DNA from: Bradyrhizobium archetypum
GTDB lineage: Bacteria; Pseudomonadota; Alphaproteobacteria; Rhizobiales; Xanthobacteraceae
NCBI RefSeq assembly: GCF_013114835.1
Contig: NZ_JAAVLW010000004.1
Span: forward strand, 434,001-498,000
DNA length: 64,000 nucleotides
Direction of reading: 5' to 3'
Under the pieces are notes generated by a model. The model had not been told where the DNA came from. It saw nothing but the letters and a program-made list of their open reading frames with translations, and ran no database searches. Below are positions 27,410 through 35,964 of this stretch, in pieces. Within the stretch, counting starts at the first letter, position 1; the number at the start of each line of letters is the position of its first letter. Made by a program: the position numbers and the translations under genes.

Positions 27410-28126
27410 ATGAATAGTACGACGCCTCTGGTCATTCATCGCGTCAGCACGCTCGATCTCCCCGTCGAGGCATGGACATGGCCATTCGCCGAAGCGCAGC
27501 GCGTGGAGATCGAGGCGCATTTCGCCAGCAAGCAGTGCGAAAGGCCGGCGATCTGGAATGGCCGCGTCCTGCTCGGGCGCAACCCGGTATTTTCGGGTGA
27601 CTGTTTCAGAGCCAGCTATTTCGAAACCGATTTCGCAAGCTTCCTGGCCTGGCGCGACTGGGGCTTTCCCGATCGATCCGTGTTCAACGGTTTCGGCATG
27701 GGCGCGCTCCGCTGCGCCGACGGCGCTTTTGTGCTCGGCGAGATGAGCGGGCACACCTCCAACGCCGGGCGCATCTACTTTCCATCCGGCACACCCGACC
27801 TCAACGATATCAAGGACGGCACGGTCGACCTGCCCGGCAGCGTCACACGCGAACTCGAGGAGGAGACCGGGCTCGCGTCGGGCGCGTATGACAGCGATCC
27901 GCATTGGCACTGCATCCACACGGAGACTGCGGTCGCGATGATCCGTCTGTTGCACGTCAACATGCCGGGCGAGGCGGTGCGCGAGCGGATCGAGCGTAAT
28001 CTGGCCGCGCAGCATCAGCCGGAACTGTCGGCCATCCGCCTCGTGCGCAGCACCGGCGATTTCACCGCCGCCATGCCGCGTTTTGTCACGGCCTTTCTTG
28101 AGGCGCAGTTTGCATCCAGACCCTGA
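27410..28126 (+). CDS. Nudix hydrolase-family protein
   Basis: A 238-residue soluble protein whose C-terminal half carries the Nudix core RELEEETGL at residues 147-155 (REUXEEXGU). The upstream Gly and Glu of the full Nudix box are not in canonical spacing, so activity is uncertain. The N-terminal ~95 residues form an extra domain seen in other rhizobial homologues. It lies 40 bp after the binding-protein gene and may be co-transcribed. Substrate unknown. Confidence 0.78.
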   Translation: MNSTTPLVIHRVSTLDLPVEAWTWPFAEAQRVEIEAHFASKQCERPAIWNGRVLLGRNPVFSGDCFRASYFETDFASFLAWRDWGFPDRSVFNGFGMGALRCADGAFVLGEMSGHTSNAGRIYFPSGTPDLNDIKDGTVDLPGSVTRELEEETGLASGAYDSDPHWHCIHTETAVAMIRLLHVNMPGEAVRERIERNLAAQHQPELSAIRLVRSTGDFTAAMPRFVTAFLEAQFASRP

Positions 28127-28141
28127 CGCGCGCAATGCTGC

Positions 28142-28170
28142 TTGACATCTGGTGGCGCTATCAATGTGAT
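28142..28170 (+). promoter_or_regulatory. Probable promoter of the branched-chain-type ABC operon
   Basis: TTGACA (28142-28147) matches the -35 consensus. After a 17-bp spacer comes TGTGAT (28165-28170), four of six for the -10. The next gene starts at 28227 behind GGGAGGA. Confidence 0.55.
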
Positions 28171-28226
28171 AGGCACCAACCAGAATAAGAAAATGCAGTG
28201 CACAATAATAATCCAGGGAGGAATAG

Positions 28227-29537
28227 ATGCCGGGGCGCAAAGCTGCACGCCTTCTCGTCGGGTTGTCCGCCGCAATCGCGGCGCTGGGGATGGCGGTCAC
28301 CGCCGAGGCTCAGGAAAAGAAAATCAAGATCGGCGTGATCTACGACCTGACCGGCCCGCTCGCCGGCGGCGGTTCGGAGCTGCAGTATATCGGCGCCAAG
28401 ATCATGCTCGACCACTACGCGAAGACCGGCGTCGAGGGTTACAAGGTCGAAGCTGTTTATGCCGACGCCCAGAGCAAGCCTGACGTGGCGATCAACGAGG
28501 CGGTGCGGCTGATCGAGCAGGAAAAGGTCAACATGCTGCTCGGCTTCTTCTCGTCGGCGCAATGCGTGCCGGTGGCCGCGCGCGTCGAGCAGCTCAAGAA
28601 CTTCATGTGGATCACCACCTGCATCTCTTCGGCCGTGCTGGCCGACAAGAACTTCAAATACGTGTTCCGTCCGCAGGCCTCCGGCGACCAGTTCGGCATG
28701 ATGACGATGGATTTCATCGCGCAGAACGCCAAGGAAAAGCTCGGCAAGGAGCCGAAGGATCTGCGCGTCGCCATCATCCACGAGGACGGCGCCTATGGCG
28801 TCGACGTCTCCAAGGGCAACGAGGCCGGCGCCAAGAAGGCCGGTTTCAACATCGTGCTGAAGGAAGGCTATTCCGCCACCGCGCCCGATCTTTCCGCGCT
28901 CATCACCAAGCTGAAGCGCGCGCGGCCCGACGTGATCTTCCATACCGGCTACAACCCCGACATCACCTTGTTCGGCCGCCAGGCCCGCGAGCAGGGCCTC
29001 AAGTTTGCGGCGCTCGTCGGCCACGGTGCGGGCTATGGCGTCTACGAGAAGCTGAAGGAAGGCCTCGGCGCCGACGTCAATTACGTCTTCAACACCGACC
29101 CGATCTCGATCTGGCTAGCCAACCAGAAGAACATGGATCCGAAGCTGCCGCCGGTCATCAAGATGGTCGGCGAGGAGTTCGACAAGGCGAAACCGGGAGT
29201 GGCGATCCGTTCCGCGCATGTCGGCATGGCCGCATCGAACACTTACCTGTTCCTGACCGAGGTGCTGCCGCGCGCGATCAAGAAGTATGGCGGCGTCGAT
29301 CCCGATGCGCTGCGCAAGGCCGCGCTTGAAACCGACATTCCCGAAGGCGGCACCATGCTCGGCTTCGGCGTCAAGTTCCACGGCGAGGGCTCCCCGATGG
29401 CCGGCCAGAACGAACGCTCGTTCCCGGTGGTCATCCAGTATATTGATGACAAGTCCTATGTGGTGTGGCCGAAGAGCCAGGCGCAGCGCGAGGCCGTGCT
29501 GCCGCTGCCGAAGGGAACCACGTTCAGCAACCAGTAA
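28227..29537 (+). CDS. Branched-chain-amino-acid-type ABC substrate-binding protein
   Basis: A 436-residue periplasmic-binding protein of the Peripla_BP_6/LivK class. A signal peptide covers about residues 1-28 (MTAEAQE end). The mature start KKIKIGVIYDLTGPLAGGG, with VNMLLGFFSSAQC and GYNPDITLFGRQAREQG, is typical of the HAAT family, whose ligands include amino acids, amides, urea and aromatic acids. It is about 50-80 residues longer than LivK. It heads a five-gene operon whose order is binding protein, ATPase, ATPase, permease, permease. Confidence 0.92.
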   Translation: MPGRKAARLLVGLSAAIAALGMAVTAEAQEKKIKIGVIYDLTGPLAGGGSELQYIGAKIMLDHYAKTGVEGYKVEAVYADAQSKPDVAINEAVRLIEQEKVNMLLGFFSSAQCVPVAARVEQLKNFMWITTCISSAVLADKNFKYVFRPQASGDQFGMMTMDFIAQNAKEKLGKEPKDLRVAIIHEDGAYGVDVSKGNEAGAKKAGFNIVLKEGYSATAPDLSALITKLKRARPDVIFHTGYNPDITLFGRQAREQGLKFAALVGHGAGYGVYEKLKEGLGADVNYVFNTDPISIWLANQKNMDPKLPPVIKMVGEEFDKAKPGVAIRSAHVGMAASNTYLFLTEVLPRAIKKYGGVDPDALRKAALETDIPEGGTMLGFGVKFHGEGSPMAGQNERSFPVVIQYIDDKSYVVWPKSQAQREAVLPLPKGTTFSNQ

Positions 29538-29552
29538 CGCGGAGATTCTGGC

Positions 29553-30320
29553 GTGCTGACTGTAGAAGGGTTGGTGAAGCGCTTCGGCGGCTTCACCGCG
29601 GTCAACAACGTGTCGTTCCGGGTCGAGCAGGGCGAGATTCTCGGCCTGATCGGCCCGAACGGCTCCGGCAAGAGCACGATCTTCAACATGCTGTCGGGCA
29701 CGCTGACCCCGACGGCGGGATCGATCCTGTTCGACGGTGCGGAGATCGCCGGCAAGGCGCCGCACCGCATCATCAATAGCGGCATCGGCCGCACCTTCCA
29801 GATCCCGCGGCCGTTTCACCGGCTCACGATATTCGAGAACGTGGCGCTCGCCGGCTATTACGGTCAGGGCCGCCACAGCCGCAGCAAAGCGGATGAGGCG
29901 GCCGAGCGCGCGCTGCGCATGGTCGGCCTGCCGACCGACCGCCATGCGAGTGTCGATGGCCTTGGCGCTGCGGGCCTGAAGAAGCTCGAACTGGCAAAAG
30001 CGCTCGCGACGGGACCGAAGCTGCTGCTCGCTGATGAAAGCCTCGGCGGACTCGACGAGCACGAGATGGACCAGGCCGCCGACATGCTGCGCAAGATCCG
30101 CGACGAGCTCGGCATCACCATCATCTGGGTCGAGCACATTATGGGCGTGTTGATGCGGGTGGTCGATCGCGTGATGGTGCTCGATCACGGCGAGAAGATT
30201 TCCGAAGGGCTGCCGAGCGTCGTGGCGAGCGATCCCCGCGTGATCGAGGTCTATCTCGGCACGGACGCGGATTCGAGCCAGGCCGCGGCGGCCGAAGCGC
30301 GCCGCCGGGCAGGGGTGTAA
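29553..30320 (+). CDS. LivG-type ABC ATP-binding protein
   Basis: A 255-residue ATPase: Walker A GPNGSGKST at 34-42, IGRTFQIPRPF (Q-loop region with LivG character), a degenerate signature GAAGLKKLELAKAL in place of LSGGQ, Walker B LLLADESLGGLD and switch His in WVEHIM. The replaced signature and Ser for Pro in Walker B (ADES) are notable but occur in some homologues. The GTG start at 29553 is preceded by GGAG at 29541. Second gene of the operon. Confidence 0.9.
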   Translation: MLTVEGLVKRFGGFTAVNNVSFRVEQGEILGLIGPNGSGKSTIFNMLSGTLTPTAGSILFDGAEIAGKAPHRIINSGIGRTFQIPRPFHRLTIFENVALAGYYGQGRHSRSKADEAAERALRMVGLPTDRHASVDGLGAAGLKKLELAKALATGPKLLLADESLGGLDEHEMDQAADMLRKIRDELGITIIWVEHIMGVLMRVVDRVMVLDHGEKISEGLPSVVASDPRVIEVYLGTDADSSQAAAAEARRRAGV

Positions 30321-30322
30321 GC

Positions 30323-31027
30323 ATGCTCGAACTGAAGTCGGTCGACGCGGGTTACGGTACCTTCCAGGCGCTGTTCGGCACCAATCTCGAGGTCAAGGCG
30401 GGCGAGGCGGTCGGCGTGATCGGCCCCAACGGCGCCGGCAAGACCACCCTGATGCGGGTGATCTCGGGCCTGATCCGCCCGAGCCGCGGCACTATTGCCA
30501 TGGAAGGCCGTGACGTCGTGGCGACGCCCGCGCATCGCATTGTCGATCTCGGCATTGCCCATGTGCCCGAGAACCGCCGGCTGTTTCCGCGGCTCACCGT
30601 CGATGACAATCTGAAGATGGGCGCCTACATGCCGGGCGCGCGCGCCAAATATGCCGAGCGGCTCGAATTCGTGTTCGACCTGTTCCCGCGCATGAAGGAG
30701 CGGCGCAGCCAGATGGCCGGCACTCTGTCGGGCGGCGAGCAGCAGATGTGCGCGATCGGCCGCGCGCTGATGTCGGATCCGAAATTGCTCCTGCTCGACG
30801 AGCCCTCGGCGGGGCTGGCTCCGGTCGTGGTGCAGCAGGTGTTCGAACTGGTGAAGCGTATCCGCGCCGGCGGGCTGACGGTTCTGATCGTCGAGCAGAA
30901 CGTGCAGCAGGTGCTGAGAGTGGTCGATCGCGCCTATCTCTTGGAAGCCGGCACCATCCGCGCGTCCGGCACGTCGGAAGAGATGATGAAGACGGACACG
31001 ATCAAGCAGGCTTACCTCGGGGTTTAG
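30323..31027 (+). CDS. LivF-type ABC ATP-binding protein
   Basis: A 234-residue ATPase: Walker A GPNGAGKTT at 34-42, LivF hallmark HVPENRRLFPRLTV, signature LSGGEQQMCAIGRAL, Walker B LLLLDEPSAGLAP, and VEQNVQQVL at the switch. It starts 2 bp after the LivG-type stop. Together they form the heterodimeric motor of the importer. Confidence 0.94.
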   Translation: MLELKSVDAGYGTFQALFGTNLEVKAGEAVGVIGPNGAGKTTLMRVISGLIRPSRGTIAMEGRDVVATPAHRIVDLGIAHVPENRRLFPRLTVDDNLKMGAYMPGARAKYAERLEFVFDLFPRMKERRSQMAGTLSGGEQQMCAIGRALMSDPKLLLLDEPSAGLAPVVVQQVFELVKRIRAGGLTVLIVEQNVQQVLRVVDRAYLLEAGTIRASGTSEEMMKTDTIKQAYLGV

Positions 31028-31029
31028 GG

Positions 31030-31911
31030 ATGCAAGGGTTCCTCGACATCTTCGACATCTATCTGCTGGAGGCCGTGGTCAACGGCATTCTGCTCGGCGG
31101 CGTGCTGGCGCTGCTCGCGCTCGGGCTCAATCTGATCTTCGGCGTCATCGACGTCACCTGGATCTGCTACGCCGAGCTCGTGATGATCGGCATGTACGGC
31201 ATGTACTACATGGTCCAGGTGTTCGGCCTGCCTTACTGGGTGGCGGCACCGATCGCGATCATGCTAGTCGCAGCGCTCGGCGCGCTGCTGCATTACATCG
31301 TTATCGCGCCCTTGCTCACCGCGCCGCCGATCAACCAGTTGCTCGCGACTGGCGGCGTGCTGTTCATCCTGCAGAGTTTCGCCACCGTCGCCTTCGGCAT
31401 CGACTTCCGCAATCTCGGCATCCGCCTGCCGGTGCTGGCGATCGGCGACATGCATTTCAGCTATTCGCGGCTGCTCGCCTTCATCGCCGCGTTGCTTGGC
31501 ATGCTGGCGGTCTACTTCTTCATGACCCGCACCTATACCGGCACCGCGATCCGCGCCATCTCGCAGGACCGCCAGATCATGTCGCTGATGGGCGTCGACA
31601 CCAAGCGCATCTACCTCATCACCTCGGCGCTCGGCGGCGCGCTCGCCGGCCTCGCCGCCTGCCTCTTGGTGCTGCAATATGACGTGCATCCCTTTGTCGG
31701 GCTGTCGTTCGGGCCGATCACCTTCCTGATCTGCGTGCTCGGGGGCCTAGGCAATTTCGTCGGCGGCTTCATCGCGGCGTTCGTGTTCGCCGAGATCATT
31801 TCGCTGGGCGGCCTGTTCTCCGACCTCGAATGGGGTTACGTGCTGGCGTTCGCCTTCTTCATCGTCATGATGTTCATCCGGCCCGCGGGCCTTTTGGCGA
31901 GGCGCTCGTGA
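31030..31911 (+). CDS. LivH-type ABC permease
   Basis: A 293-residue inner-membrane permease with eight or so hydrophobic segments; the N-terminus MQGFLDIFDIYLLEAVVNGI and the conserved GLNLIFGVIDV fit LivH. RAISQDRQIMSLMGVDTKRI is the cytoplasmic coupling loop. ATG 31030 lies 2 bp after the LivF-type stop. Its stop overlaps the next start (GTGA at 31908-31911). Confidence 0.93.
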   Translation: MQGFLDIFDIYLLEAVVNGILLGGVLALLALGLNLIFGVIDVTWICYAELVMIGMYGMYYMVQVFGLPYWVAAPIAIMLVAALGALLHYIVIAPLLTAPPINQLLATGGVLFILQSFATVAFGIDFRNLGIRLPVLAIGDMHFSYSRLLAFIAALLGMLAVYFFMTRTYTGTAIRAISQDRQIMSLMGVDTKRIYLITSALGGALAGLAACLLVLQYDVHPFVGLSFGPITFLICVLGGLGNFVGGFIAAFVFAEIISLGGLFSDLEWGYVLAFAFFIVMMFIRPAGLLARRS

Positions 31912-32888
31912 ATTTCCGTCATGCCGCATGGGGCATTGGCCTCGCCGCGCTGATCGCGTTGCCCTTCGTTTATCGCGATCCCTATCACCTGCACATTCTC
32001 GTGCTGATCCTGATCTGGTCGTTCGCCTATACCGCGTGGTCGATCATGGGCCGCTTCGGGCTGGTGTCGCTCGGCCATGGCGGCTTCATGGGGGTCGGCG
32101 CCTACGTCACCGCCTTGCTGTGGAACCATCTCGATGTCTCGCCGTGGATCGGCATCCCCGTCAGCATGGTGGCGGCGGGGATATTGGCGCTGGTCGTCGC
32201 CTATCCCTGCTTTCGTTTCCGCATCACCGGGCACTATTTCGTGCTGGTGACGCTGGCATTGTCAGGCATCGTGCTGCAGGTTATTACCGCGACGCGCGAC
32301 TACACCGGCGGCTCGCTCGGCTATACGCCGAACCGCGCCCGCAGCGGCTCGGGCCTGATGGCGCTGCAGTTCGACGACAAGACGACCTGGTACCTGATCG
32401 CGCTCGCGGTCTGGGTGCTCGGCCTTTTGATGTGGCGCTGGGTCGATCGCAGCATGAGCCGCTATGCCATGGAGGCGATCTCGGAGGATGAGGACGCCGC
32501 CGCCGCGGCCGGCGTCAACGTGACAGCGGAAAAACTCAAGATCACGCTGATCTCGGCGCTGATGACGGCGCTCGCCGGCGCGCTGTATTGCCAGTACCAG
32601 ATGTTCATCTCGCCCGACACCGTGAGCGGCATTGCGGTGTCGCTGCAAATGGTGTTCGCCGCCATTGTCGGCGGTCTCTACGTCTCGCTCGGGCCTACAG
32701 TTGGCGCCATCATCACCATCCTGCTCGCGGAAGTCTTGCGCATCGGCTTCGGCACCAAGGCGGTCGGCTGGGACAACCTCGTCTATGGCCTCCTGCTCGT
32801 CATCTTCATCATATTCCTTCCCAAGGGCATTCTTGGTAGCGTCCTCGACCGATTGAAGACGCAACCGAAGCCCTCCGGGACAAAATGA
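31908..32888 (+). CDS. LivM-type ABC permease
   Basis: A 326-residue permease partner with multiple membrane helices; GRFGLVSLGHGGFMGVGAY and the coupling loop AISEDEDAAAAAGVNVTAEK are LivM hallmarks. It starts with GTG at 31908, overlapping the LivH-type stop by 4 bp. Its own stop overlaps the PPK2 start (ATGA at 32885-32888), so translation of the kinase is coupled to the transporter. Confidence 0.92.
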   Translation: MNFRHAAWGIGLAALIALPFVYRDPYHLHILVLILIWSFAYTAWSIMGRFGLVSLGHGGFMGVGAYVTALLWNHLDVSPWIGIPVSMVAAGILALVVAYPCFRFRITGHYFVLVTLALSGIVLQVITATRDYTGGSLGYTPNRARSGSGLMALQFDDKTTWYLIALAVWVLGLLMWRWVDRSMSRYAMEAISEDEDAAAAAGVNVTAEKLKITLISALMTALAGALYCQYQMFISPDTVSGIAVSLQMVFAAIVGGLYVSLGPTVGAIITILLAEVLRIGFGTKAVGWDNLVYGLLLVIFIIFLPKGILGSVLDRLKTQPKPSGTK

Positions 32889-33805
32889 GCAAGAAATATT
32901 CGCAGTCGCTTGCCGATGAACTGAAACCCTTTATCGGCCCTTTCCGTCACGACGGTTCGGGCGAGTTTCACCTGAAGTCGCACAGGACGAACGAGAAGGG
33001 CGGTCTCGACAAGGAGAAGGCGACCAGGATCGTCGAGGTCAACCGCAAGCGCCTCAACGATTTCCAGGAAAAGCTCTACGCGCAGGATCGCTGGTCGCTG
33101 CTACTGATCTTCCAGGGCATGGACGCTGCGGGCAAGGACTCCGCGATCAAGAGCGTGTTCGAGGGCGTCAATCCGCAGGGCTGCGAGGTCACCTCATTCA
33201 AGCAGCCTTCGAGCAAGGAACTCGATCACGATTTCCTGTGGCGCAGTATGACCGCGCTGCCCGAGCGCGGCCGCATCGGCATCTTCAACCGCTCCTATTA
33301 TGAGGAGTGCCTGGTGGTGCGGGTGCACCCGGAAATTCTCGCCAAGCAGAAGATCCCGCAGCCGCTGGTGACCAAGGACATCTGGAAGGAGCGCTTCGAG
33401 GACATCTCCGCGATGGAGCGCTACCTCGCGCGCAACGGCACCGTGATCCTGAAATTCTTCCTCAACATTTCGAAGCAGGAGCAGCGCGAACGCTTTCTCG
33501 AGCGGCTGGAGGATCCCGCCAAGAACTGGAAGTTCTCGATGGCCGACATCGGCGAGCGGGACCTGTGGGCGAAATACCAGGCCGCCTACCAGGACCTGAT
33601 CCGCCACACCGCCTCGCAGTGGGCGCCCTGGATCGTCGTCCCCGCCGATCACAAATGGTTCGCCCGCGTCGTGATCGGCTCAAGCATCGTGGCCGCGCTC
33701 GATCAGCTCGACCTGCACTTCCCGAAAGTAGAGAAGGCCGACCGCAGTGAATTCGCCAAGGTCCGCACGGCGCTTTTGGCGGAGGAGAGTGGTGCTAAGA
33801 AGTAG
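32885..33805 (+). CDS. Polyphosphate kinase 2 (PPK2) family protein
   Basis: A 306-residue P-loop kinase: Walker A GMDAAGKDS at 78-86, Walker B region GRIGIFNRSYYEE, and lid region KERFEDISAMERYL. PPK2 enzymes use inorganic polyphosphate to phosphorylate NDPs or NMPs. The single-domain form with a ~70-residue N-terminal extension resembles the PPK2-related group. It is coupled to the liv-type operon by ATGA overlap and converges on a CYTH-CHAD gene, whose family is also linked with polyphosphate. Confidence 0.92.
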   Translation: MSKKYSQSLADELKPFIGPFRHDGSGEFHLKSHRTNEKGGLDKEKATRIVEVNRKRLNDFQEKLYAQDRWSLLLIFQGMDAAGKDSAIKSVFEGVNPQGCEVTSFKQPSSKELDHDFLWRSMTALPERGRIGIFNRSYYEECLVVRVHPEILAKQKIPQPLVTKDIWKERFEDISAMERYLARNGTVILKFFLNISKQEQRERFLERLEDPAKNWKFSMADIGERDLWAKYQAAYQDLIRHTASQWAPWIVVPADHKWFARVVIGSSIVAALDQLDLHFPKVEKADRSEFAKVRTALLAEESGAKK

Positions 33806-33969
33806 GACAGGCAGCGCAGCCCATTGCTCGCCGTCCGCTGCGATTCGTTTCGCTTCAACGCCGCGTTCGCCGAGCTCCATGGTCGCTCGCCGTCAAGCTT
33901 GCGGGCCACATCGCGTGGCAACAGGAGGTGAGGGATCATTTAAGGCTTGTTATTCCCGCGCAAGCAAGA

Positions 33970-35481
33970 CTAGCCCAACGCGCAGGCACGCAGCACACGG
34001 AGTTCTTTCGCGGCCGCTTTCATCAAGGGCTTGGTCTGTTCGGCCTCGTGGCCGACGATAAAGCCTGACGCAAACGCGCGGGCGCGCCGATCTTGCGGAG
34101 GTGCGTTGAGTGCGGCATCTGCCGCCATCTTGCTGTCGGCAACGAAATCGTTGAGCGAGCCGAGCGTACGCTGGATCTTCTTCAAATGCCGCGAAAGCCG
34201 GACAAGCTCCCTGCGCTCGCGCTTGCCGGGAAAAAGACTTTCAAAGAACTCTACCGCGTATCTGATCTTCTTCACCCTGATGCGCAGCTTGTGCCGCTGG
34301 CCGGGAGACAAGTCTTGCAGCGCCTTGCCGACTTTCCTTGCCTTCCTGGTACGGCGGTTCAACAGATCGGCGGCGAATTCGCCGATTTCCAGCTTCGCTT
34401 CTTGGCCGCTATCATTCTGCGCCTCGATCCATTCCAGCAGCTCGACGAGCAACGCCCGGCATCGCCGCGAGTTGACCGCGTTCCTTGCCCGCTCAAGCGC
34501 TTCGTCGCGCCTGTGGGCGAACTCTTTTTCGATGGCCTTGATCCCTCGCCGGGGATTGATCCTGGGAGCCACGGCGCCGACCTTCTCGTGCAGGAAAACG
34601 TCGATTTCGCGTGCGGGCGCAAGCTGGTTGGTGAGCCATTTGAGCTCACCCTTGATCTGTTCGGTTTTCGCGCCGGTCAGTATCTTCGCGAACAGCGAGA
34701 TGGCCGCGCGCAACCGGCGCAGGCCCACTCTCATCTGATGCACGCCTTCAGGGTCGAGATTGCGTACCGCATCGATATTCCCGGAAAAATGGCGGAGGGC
34801 GGCGTAGGCGATCGCCTTGAAGCCCTCGGTCGCGGACATCCGATCGTCGAGCTCGATCGAGCCGGCAAAGGTCGCCCCTTCGCCCTTGTTGTCGACGAGA
34901 TCGTAGCCCCGTTCCGACTTGCCCGTGAGATAGAGCTCGGCAGCCAATTTTCGTTCGACGGTTCTAGCGAGTTGAAACAGATCACGCCGGCGTCCGCGCT
35001 TCAATTCCAGCTCGACCTCCTCGATACGGCTTGACCGTCGTCCAGCGACGATCTCGCCGCGATCGATGGCAAGCTCTATCTCGCTCTGTCTGGTACGAAC
35101 CGGCAGGATGGTGCGATGGACGGAGGTCTTGAAAATCGGCCGCAACTTGCGCCGCAACTTCTTTGAAGCAAGTCGCTGAAGCGGTGTGCCATCGGCCTCG
35201 CCAAGGTCTGGGCGGCCGTCCGCTATTTCGCTTTCCCATTCCCCGCGGCCGAACTCGGCGGCGGTGACCTTTTTGATCGTCTGAATATGTTTGCCGTTCG
35301 ATTGCCGTACCCGAAGCAGCAGTCCATGCTGCTTCAGCTTCCGCTTCCGCGTATCGAAATAGGTCGATGTCAGATCGCTCTCGGCGCGCTCGCCAACCTT
35401 GCTTCCGGCGACTTTCAGATGGGCCAGCGCCGAAAGATGGTGCCTCGGCACTCGGAACTTGACCTCGGTTTCGACGCCCAT
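33970..35481 (-). CDS. CYTH and CHAD domain protein
   Basis: A 504-residue cytosolic protein. The N-terminal CYTH domain (~1-200) begins with the ExExK signature VETEVKFRVP, and its Arg/Lys/Glu-rich strands bind triphosphate or polyphosphate; homologues are inorganic triphosphatases. The C-terminal CHAD domain (~215-504) is helical and rich in His, Arg and Lys (VHQMRVGLRRLRAAISLF), as expected for polyphosphate binding. Start 35481 places ETEVK at the N-terminus. It is convergent with the PPK2 gene, 164 bp apart. Confidence 0.92.
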   Translation of the reverse strand: MGVETEVKFRVPRHHLSALAHLKVAGSKVGERAESDLTSTYFDTRKRKLKQHGLLLRVRQSNGKHIQTIKKVTAAEFGRGEWESEIADGRPDLGEADGTPLQRLASKKLRRKLRPIFKTSVHRTILPVRTRQSEIELAIDRGEIVAGRRSSRIEEVELELKRGRRRDLFQLARTVERKLAAELYLTGKSERGYDLVDNKGEGATFAGSIELDDRMSATEGFKAIAYAALRHFSGNIDAVRNLDPEGVHQMRVGLRRLRAAISLFAKILTGAKTEQIKGELKWLTNQLAPAREIDVFLHEKVGAVAPRINPRRGIKAIEKEFAHRRDEALERARNAVNSRRCRALLVELLEWIEAQNDSGQEAKLEIGEFAADLLNRRTRKARKVGKALQDLSPGQRHKLRIRVKKIRYAVEFFESLFPGKRERRELVRLSRHLKKIQRTLGSLNDFVADSKMAADAALNAPPQDRRARAFASGFIVGHEAEQTKPLMKAAAKELRVLRACALG

Positions 35482-35734
35482 TTGGTTCTCCTCGTTAGCG
35501 GATGGGCGGATAACGCAAACGAGTTGTTCTGGATGCGCTCGTGGAGGGCGAGTCACGAACCGCTGACTATCCTGAGGATCAGCGATCGCACGCGCCAACT
35601 AGGTCACCCTTCCTGACCCTCTTTTGGCATTGCGGCCAGCCGCATTTCTCGTCTAGAACAGCCTTGGAACGCTGTGGTCGGCAACGAACCGTCAAGGGTT
35701 TTGGCCGAGGATTGGCGTCCAAAAGGGTCTGGCA
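35482..35734. other. Divergent promoter region, CYTH-CHAD and leuA leader
   Basis: 253 bp contain no supported gene. The leu leader promoter should lie here, but I see no -35/-10 pair with good spacing. Confidence 0.45.
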
Positions 35735-35857
35735 ATGCTGATTCGCAGCGAAAATCGGGGAATTCAGGGTGGAGCAGCCAAGGCTGCCCCCGCAATTCCG
35801 GCTGCGTCCGCGCCCACCCTCCTTCTTGGCGGGCTTCTGCTTCTTATCGGCCCCTGA
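35735..35857 (+). CDS. leuA leader peptide (Leu-rich)
   Basis: A 40-codon frame starting at ATG 35735 behind AAAAGGG (35721-35727). The last third reads Thr-Leu-Leu-Leu-Gly-Gly-Leu-Leu-Leu-Leu-Ile-Gly-Pro-stop: seven Leu codons and one Ile within 13 codons. The stop codon lies inside the 5' arm of a terminator-like hairpin, 107 bp before leuA. This matches transcription attenuation by charged tRNA-Leu, as known for leu operons of other proteobacteria. The peptide is longer than most leaders, and its Ala/Pro-rich first half carries no control codons except two Ile. Confidence 0.82.
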   Translation: MLIRSENRGIQGGAAKAAPAIPAASAPTLLLGGLLLLIGP

Positions 35858-35898
35858 GGGCCGTCTGGGCGATTTGCGCCTGGGCACTCAGGGGTTTT
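35851..35898 (+). terminator. leuA attenuator hairpin
   Basis: CCCCTGAG (35851-35858) pairs perfectly with CTCAGGGG (35887-35894), followed by TTTT. A nested stem GGCG/CGCC (35868-35880) fills the loop. A competing hairpin GGCCC (35849-35853) with GGGCC (35858-35862) would break the terminator. The T-run is short, so termination strength is uncertain. Confidence 0.65.
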
Positions 35899-35964
35899 GA
35901 GCGAGATCACCAGACCCTTAAGCGCCACTTGAACCGGCGCCACCACCCAAAAGGAATTCAGAAC

